Shown here piece by piece: positions 58,034-64,000 of a stretch of DNA of 64,000 nt. Positions within the stretch are counted from its first letter, which is position 1; each line of letters begins with the position of its first letter. This stretch comes from Conoideocrella luteorostrata (taxonomy: Eukaryota; Ascomycota; Sordariomycetes; Hypocreales; Clavicipitaceae): assembly GCA_032433595.1 (NCBI GenBank), contig JASWJB010000079.1, positions 80,337 to 144,336 on the forward strand, given 5' to 3'. Below the pieces are notes generated by a model. That model was given only the letters and a program-made list of their open reading frames with translations. It did no database searches and had not been told where the DNA came from. A program made the position numbers and the translations under genes.

Positions 58034-58140
58034 TTGTTTCGGGGGGCGCTGGCAGCAAACTGCAGGAAACCTGACATGGAAAAGGTAGAGGGGCATGAGA
58101 GGCCAGCATATCACTCGATACAATCGATACAATGATGGCG

Positions 58141-58179
58141 GCAGGAACAGCAGGAACAGCAGGAACAGCAGGAACAGCA
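58141..58179. repeat. 9-bp minisatellite (GCAGGAACA)4
   Basis: Just over four copies of GCAGGAACA, followed to about 58212 by looser AGGCAGG units. Intergenic. Confidence 0.9.
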
Positions 58180-60960
58180 AACGAGGCAGGAGGCAGGCGG
58201 TAGGCAGGTAGGTGCTGCAGCAAATGACATGGGAGGCTCCTCCCGAAGGCGGCATGTACGAGGATTGCAGCGTGCAGCGAGAACAATGGGCAGATGCCAA
58301 TCAAAGTGGAGCCGGCCACGGTAATCTGCTGGCGATAGCTGCATCTGGCTGGGATCAATGGATCGTTCTTGCGCGCTCTCAAAAGGTCCCCCGGACGCGG
58401 CGGGCGGGCTGTGGGGGGTGGGGCCCGAGCCACGGAGCGAGATGCACAGCAAGGAGGAAGGACTGGGCGACGACTTGCGACCTACGGCTGTTCGCAACGA
58501 CCGCGACTGGCCAGTAGTCAGAAACAAGCGCAGAGCCTATGTGCGCGTCGCGATGCTTTGACGCACCCAAGTGGTTGGAATGTGTTATCCCGAGTCTCAT
58601 GAATGTCACCAGACGGCACCAATGCGAAGCGCGGAAAACAAATGCACATGAACAGACGCACAAGCACGCACATTTGTCGGAGTGCCGCAAATACACAACG
58701 CAGACCGCCGCCCAGCAAGCGAATCAGCTGGCACGGACCAGCTCATCATTCACTCTCGTGTCTTTTTTTTTATGATTTGCGATATGTAACTTGTTCAGTA
58801 TTACCCGGCACGGCACTCCGTACAGCATACGGAGTGCATACATACGTATATACGTACCCGTACTGCTCGTTATTGCAACAGTGCACAGGCACTCCGGGAC
58901 TACCTTGCACTTCAAATTTCATATCTCGGGACGGGTAAGTATGCCGCGTCCTGACATTAATAAACCGCTCTCATAGTATGGAGATATTGCACGGGGTCCG
59001 GTTGGGGCTGAAGTCGCATTCTCGCTAAACTGGATGTTTGCTCCGTCGAAATATCTATTTCTAAACCTCAGAGATCAGGTGATAGGTCAGAGAAAGACGG
59101 GACGATATGGCCCTTTTTCGTTCAGTCGGCTGAAAACAAGTGACCTAGATTAGATGATTGCGCATGGCACGAGGACGGATCATTTATCCGGGAGTGGTGA
59201 AGATGCAGTGCAGTCCGTCACCGTAGACTAACGAAGTGAATATTGCTTCGGCCAATACCTGACTCTCCGTAGCTGAGCAGTTAGTTGACTATTGCATCAT
59301 GGAATACTCCCACCGATCAGCTACTTAATTACCTTGCTTCCCGTACGGAGTAAGCCCGTCCGGAGAGGTATGTACGGCCTTGTCCGATGCTTCGTCAGCG
59401 TAATCTTCCGGCTTATTGTGTTGTATGTGACTACGGAGTATCTGGGTTTGTACGGAGTATGTATCCTGCAGAACGGCGCATACAATGTGTATTGTTTTGC
59501 ACGGGGAACATGCAGCCTGCAGCATTGTATCATCCTGTATCATACTCTCCAGACGAAGTGGCATGAGCAGGGCAAATCAACACCGCCAAAGTGCCCCCAA
59601 CTGCTCCAACATGGCCATCTGGGTCTGAGACATAATTGCCAGGTTCGGCTCTTCCTCCGTCTTTCCCCAGCTGCGTAGTTAACTTACTCATTCAATCAAT
59701 CCAACATGCCAACATGCTTGTCTCTCCTCAACTGCTGGCTGATTCGGCTTGCCTCGACTGGACTCGACCGAAAACCCCCAGACCACCTCAGCCCATCGCG
59801 CCCATCTGTCATCCCAGCCGGCCGACGAGAATCGACCAAAAAAGACGGCGAGAGGCGCCAGGCGAGAAAGCGGGTCCAAATGTCTCGCTCTCACACAACC
59901 CTCATCTCATTTATTCAATGCTTGTTGTCAAGGCCCGGTGCCCCCAAGGATACGCAGTACTCCGTACTCACTTTAACTATTACGGAGCACCAAAAGTGCG
60001 CATCTTTTTTTAGCATCTCTCAATTTCAGCATCTCCGCCCAAAATGTCTCAAATCTCTTGCTCTGGCTCCTCACCGGCGGAAAAAAAAAAAAGAGACCCT
60101 TCCTTCATCACACTAACCAACCAACCCACTACCTACTAACGTTGCTGCAGTACTCCGTGTTTGTACATCGTGAAGAAAAATTTAAACCCTCGTGTCGCAC
60201 TGACATGAGATCGTCATTAGCGGACTTGCTAGCGAGCAGCAGCAGAACCACACAAGCAACAATCGCAATACACGACGGCCACCGTTTTGATTCTATTTTT
60301 TGCACATTATATGGATCCCCCATGTCCTGGTCCTGGTCCTTGACCTCATTTACCCGCCCCGAATACCGCTAGAGCACAAGATTGATCGGGAACTCGGTAT
60401 CGAAGCAAGAAGAAGGAGAGGAAGAAAGAGAAAAGTACCAAAAGGTGTTGCCTGTGTAGTTAGTTCGTAATACGAAAAAAAAAACGGAGCGGAGTAGCGT
60501 TGTAGTTAGCGACGTATGTAGGATTCTGAATCTCGCTGCAGATACCGAGAAACGCATCTTCTGCCGAGACGACCTTGTCTTAGAGAGGTTTAATTGCGCG
60601 GCGGAGCTTTTGGACTTGCGTTCACGAATTGTCAGACACACGCGACGGATCCTATTCGAGCAATGCGTGGTGATTGATACCCGGGCCGGGATGGGCAAAA
60701 AAAAAAGAGAGACGTTATGTCGTCACGCAAGACTTGCTTTGATTGTTGTGTCTTTGCTGTTGGTGAAGAACACAACAGCCGAGACACTCTCAACGGGGTG
60801 AACCAGACTTCGGTGTTGACATTTGGGTTTCGCCCGCCCACGCTTTGTTTTCCCCGTTAATTACATTTGATGCACGGCCACCCTCGTGATACAAGCTGAC
60901 AGTATTACCATGGGTACAAATTTTACTCCGATTGGGGGAGGTTGCTTTGTTGATCTTAAA

Positions 60961-63475
60961 CTACAGCCACTTCACCTTGGCTATGTGGTCAGCCTTCTTC
61001 TTGCTGCTTTTGACGAACCCTAGCGCTCGCATCTCTGCAAGGCCGCGATAAAACAACATCAGGGCCTTGCGTTCGTCTTCCTCCCCCTGCACCAACGCAT
61101 AAAAGGCTGCCCATAAGTCCGCCACGTTAATCAGGCTCCCAGTCTCTAAGTACATCTGATATAGGATTGAAGTAGGCGGCAGTGTTGCCTGCAATCCTTG
61201 ACTGTCTGGCCTACAGCACGAGCAATTTAGATAGTCGTGCGGACGGCCCAGACTTCGTTCGAAAGCAACCCATGGGCGGGGCACAAACACTTCGCGAGAA
61301 GGTGATTTGGTTTCATACAGCCAGCATTCCGCCAACAGCACCGTGTTAGGGTTGGTGTCGGGATAGTGACTGGAGAGCAGCGACGTTACCTCATCAATCA
61401 TCTCCGTCAACCTGTTGTCTTGATCACTCAGAGCTGCCGAGTCTTGACTAAGCTGGACTTTTTGGGCAATGACTGTAGTCCGCATGACTTTGCTGTGGCC
61501 ACTGTACTTGCTTCTCAAGGCCATGCCCCCTTCCTGGGCGTGGGCCTGTAGCTGTTTGAGCTCCTCGAGTTTTGATTCAAGTGATGTATGTAGTCTTATA
61601 TCTCTCTCATCCACACATGGACCAAGGTTGAGAAGCGAGTCTCCCGTATTGAGAATCGCAATGACTCGATGCAGCAATCCAGACAGCTCATCAGGACCCA
61701 TGCGACGGATACTCTGTGTCAAGCCTGACTGGGCCGAAGACAGCTGCGCACCTTCAACCATGCTATCGACGTATACTTTAGAAAAGCAAGCTCGTTGCAT
61801 GCCGGCGGCTTGCATTATCAGTAGTGATCGAAGGAAACGATCAGTCCAGGCCTGTCGGTCTCTATAGCCAGTCCGGACATGACTTAGAAGATACTCATTG
61901 TCTTCAATCAAGGACTTGGCATGCTCAAGGGAAGCCAGCGTGCTCTTTTCCACCTCAGCTTCCACTGTGTGCCGAAAAGACCATAGATTGCGGACGGCCT
62001 CCAAGTGCTCTCGTTGAAGAACTTCGGTATCCTCGTCTGAGAAGCACAAAACGCTAAGTGGATTTGCGTAAAAATGGCACATATATGCATACTAGAGCAA
62101 CACGTCAGTGTCCGTAAATCTTTCTTTTGGATGAAGAGGAAGCGGTGTCTTTACCTTCAATGAACTTATAAAAGATTGAATGCCGGCGACTTGCTCATGC
62201 TGTCGATCCAACATACTTCGCAACAGAGGCGCACCAAGTCGTAAAGGCACGTCAGCCGCCGCAACAGCGCCCCTAAAAACAGCTTCTAGAATACTAGCTG
62301 TCTGGACTCCATCAAATTGGCCTCCATATATCAGCCGGCAAGCGGATTTCAGTAACCGCGTTTGGAGTAACTCCACTGATGTAGCGATGCCGAATAACAA
62401 AGTGAATGGGATCTGAGGGCGCCAGGAGCTGTAGCCCATGTTAGAGAACCGTCAACGTAAGTGGATGGATCAAAACCTACTGGAATAAGGTGATCAAGTC
62501 CGACAGCAAACTGCTATCGAAGCCCTCGCTGTCCTGAAAAGCCACAAATACATGCTCACACTTAAGTGGCCTAATGTACACCTCAAGAGCCTCGAGATCG
62601 TAGTCCAAATATCGACGGGTCTGGTAGAACACCAGAATTAGCAGGGCGAAGTCACGGTGCAAGATTTCGTGGTGTTGCCCTCGGTATACTCACATCCTGT
62701 GAATTCCCAACTTGCAAATCGTCATTCTCTTCATCCCCTACGCTCGCCATGGCTTCCCGAATAGTCTTCTTCAGCGCAGCTTTAAGTGTCACCGCCTCCG
62801 AGGACTTTAGTCTCACGAACTTGCCCCCAACACTCTGCTGTAGCGACTCAGACAGTTGCTGAAACAGGAGATCCTGTGAAGCAATATTCGGGCCAGTGAT
62901 GACGAATGCAGAGGGGATTTGACCGGCACTACAATCCCATTCTTCCCGTTAGTGTTTACCGTCCAACGTCCAATGACCTGGGAGATGTCGTTCGTACCAT
63001 TCTGTTTCGGCAGAGGCAACAAACTTGGTTACTTCCTCTAAGGTAGCCGAATTAGACTCCCTCAGGATGTTCTGCTCCGCATTAGTACACGATTTTTGTC
63101 ATTGTGAGAAGAAAGAACCCCCCCTTACCTGAATTCTCTGATCAATTAACCCCCACGATTCCTCGAACTTTCTCTGCCTAAGCTTCACAAAGTCCGTCTT
63201 CTCCGCACCATTAAACAGTGGCACAAACAGAGGTGGTTCATCAGCTGTTTTAGCACCCTTTTTAGGACCCTTAGCTACACGGCGCCTCTTTGAGGGCCTT
63301 TGATGCCGAGTATTTTCATCTTGGTCTGGGTCAAAGATGTATGCGACCTACCGCACAATTAGCTGTATGCTCCTCACGTAGCGGCAAAAGTTGTCTTTTT
63401 TTTTTAAAAAAAAAAAGGAAGCACCTGGTGATCTTCTTGGGAGAAAGTATCCTGTGAATCTTGACCCTGATCCAT
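60961..63475 (-). CDS. orc3: origin recognition complex subunit 3
   Basis: Subunit of the complex that marks replication origins and loads MCM. Exons 63425-63475, 63129-63347, 62998-63071, 62694-62928, 62481-62620, 62155-62428 and 60961-62091 with introns of 52-77 nt give 707 residues in one frame. The N-terminus is acidic and then basic (HQRPSKRRRVAKGPKKG, likely a nuclear signal). The Orc3 AAA+-like domain follows: QIPSAFVITGPNIASQDLLF, RRYLDYDLEAL, HVFVAFQDSEGFDSSLLSD, WRPQIPFTLLFGIATSVELL. Its insert and winged-helix part ends with ALMLFYRGLAEMRALGFV and the characteristic last residues DHIAKVKWL, shared by Orc3 proteins. The nucleotide-binding motif is degenerate, as usual for Orc3. The fourth intron was placed so that RRYLDYDLEAL stays in frame. 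Confidence 0.95.
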
Positions 63476-64000
63476 ATTTGGCAGACTTGAAGTGGTGATG
63501 TCACTCTGTCAGTTATGGCTCACTGTACACATCTCATTAAGTTTCCAGGGAGACGCGATTTGTGCAGGTCAGAAACGCGTTAGGTACAGTATGCACACTG
63601 TATATGCACTGTGTGTACATTAACGTGGGGGGAGACGTTGGCTTAAGTTTAATCATTGCTATAGATAAAATATTCACCGTACCTATAACGGACGGAATGC
63701 ATTCGTTCTGTTACTTCCGAATCTACCCCGCACGTTGAATCGACATGCTTTACGAAGCACCAAAGTCAACCTCCTCGTTTTCATCGGCAAAAGCCAACCC
63801 CACGCAAAATATGGGGCCGCGCAGCAAAAGCTGTTTTGTATCATGTGTTGTAAGATTCTATCTCAGATAATATCCCATCATGAATTTCATAAGCTAAGTA
63901 GATACCTTCAGAACTTTTAGCCAGAGATCAAAGAAACATGTCCCTCACTCTGACTACCCGCCTCCTTAAGGAAAAAAAACAAAAAAACAAAAAAACAAAA
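63476..64000. other. orc3 promoter region to the window edge
   Basis: 525 bases upstream of the orc3 start. It includes GTACA/TGTAC-rich strings near 63585-63620 (TGCACTGTRTRTRCA-like). No gene is supported. Confidence 0.5.
63971..64000. repeat. A-rich (A7C)n run at the window edge
   Basis: Repeats of about seven A and one C to the last base; may continue outside the window. Confidence 0.85.

Larger units (their letters stand above)
55808..60960. other. 5.1 kb gene-poor stretch with simple repeats
   Basis: Upstream of the 152-residue gene and downstream of orc3, both on the minus strand. No protein gene, tRNA or transposon could be supported. It holds an A15 run (56316-56330), (ATC)10, G-rich tracts near 57924-58033, a 9-bp minisatellite, and TACGGAGTA words near 57253, 58816, 58828, 59345, 59432, 59450, 59960 and 60152. 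The many frames of 60-190 codons overlap on both strands and are low-complexity. A long leader or a non-coding RNA gene is possible but not shown. Confidence 0.5.

Noticed and set aside
57694..58433. Pro-rich frames opposite the G tracts
   Set aside because: They are produced by C runs on the minus strand; low complexity in all frames.
1..64000. tRNA, rRNA, CRISPR array, prophage or biosynthetic backbone gene
   Set aside because: Looked for T-loop-like GGTTCGA strings and large synthase motifs by eye; none fits. tRNAscan-SE would settle the tRNA point.

Overview
The window is nuclear DNA of a filamentous ascomycete, most likely a Eurotiomycete (Aspergillus/Penicillium side). Evidence: short GT-AG introns (about 40-200 nt, most 50-80), interrupted genes on both strands, fungal families throughout (Atg22, DUF3602 GRGGAGN protein, CHORD/CS protein, Sec66, mitochondrial arginine-type carbamoyl-phosphate synthase), and a Tc1/mariner-type element with in-frame nonsense codons. 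The genus is inference from remembered protein similarity; no search was run. I rebuilt exons by hand from splice sites, reading frame and family similarity. The main gene models close in frame over all exons.

Layout. 0-5.3 kb: no supported gene, dense in a TACGGAGTA word. 5.3-12.7 kb, all minus strand: F-actin capping protein beta, a BAH-PHD chromatin protein, Atg22. 14.5-15.3 kb: DUF3602 protein. 16.2-21.2 kb: a relic island with a 5'-truncated BTB-like reading frame, a frameshifted fragment of mevalonate kinase, a pseudokinase-like gene and a broken Tc1/mariner element with terminal inverted repeats. 21.6-26.6 kb: a 12-exon ABCC (MRP-type) transporter. 27.4-34.6 kb: compact conserved genes (CHORD/CS protein, glutaredoxin-like protein, HpcH/HpaI aldolase, Rpb7, Mpo1-like dioxygenase). 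35.1-36.0 kb: an unrecognised Cys/His-rich protein. 38.5-43.0 kb: one uninterrupted reading frame for a secreted 1,511-residue Gly/Ser/Asn-rich repeat protein. 45.5-49.4 kb: arginine-specific carbamoyl-phosphate synthase large subunit. 50.6-54.5 kb: Npl4 and Sec66, divergent. 55.3-55.8 kb: a small unrecognised protein. 55.8-61 kb: a 5 kb gene-poor stretch rich in simple repeats. 61-63.5 kb: Orc3.

There is no single pathway or operon-like unit. Themes that recur are ER function (Sec66, Npl4, Mpo1), mitochondrial metabolism (the carbamoyl-phosphate synthase, perhaps the aldolase) and vacuolar or membrane export (Atg22, the ABC transporter). I found no tRNA, rRNA, CRISPR, biosynthetic backbone gene or clear new defence system. 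The least explained items are the large secreted repeat protein with three spaced amphipathic Leu motifs, the dispersed TACGGAGTA word that sits almost only outside genes, and the relic island.
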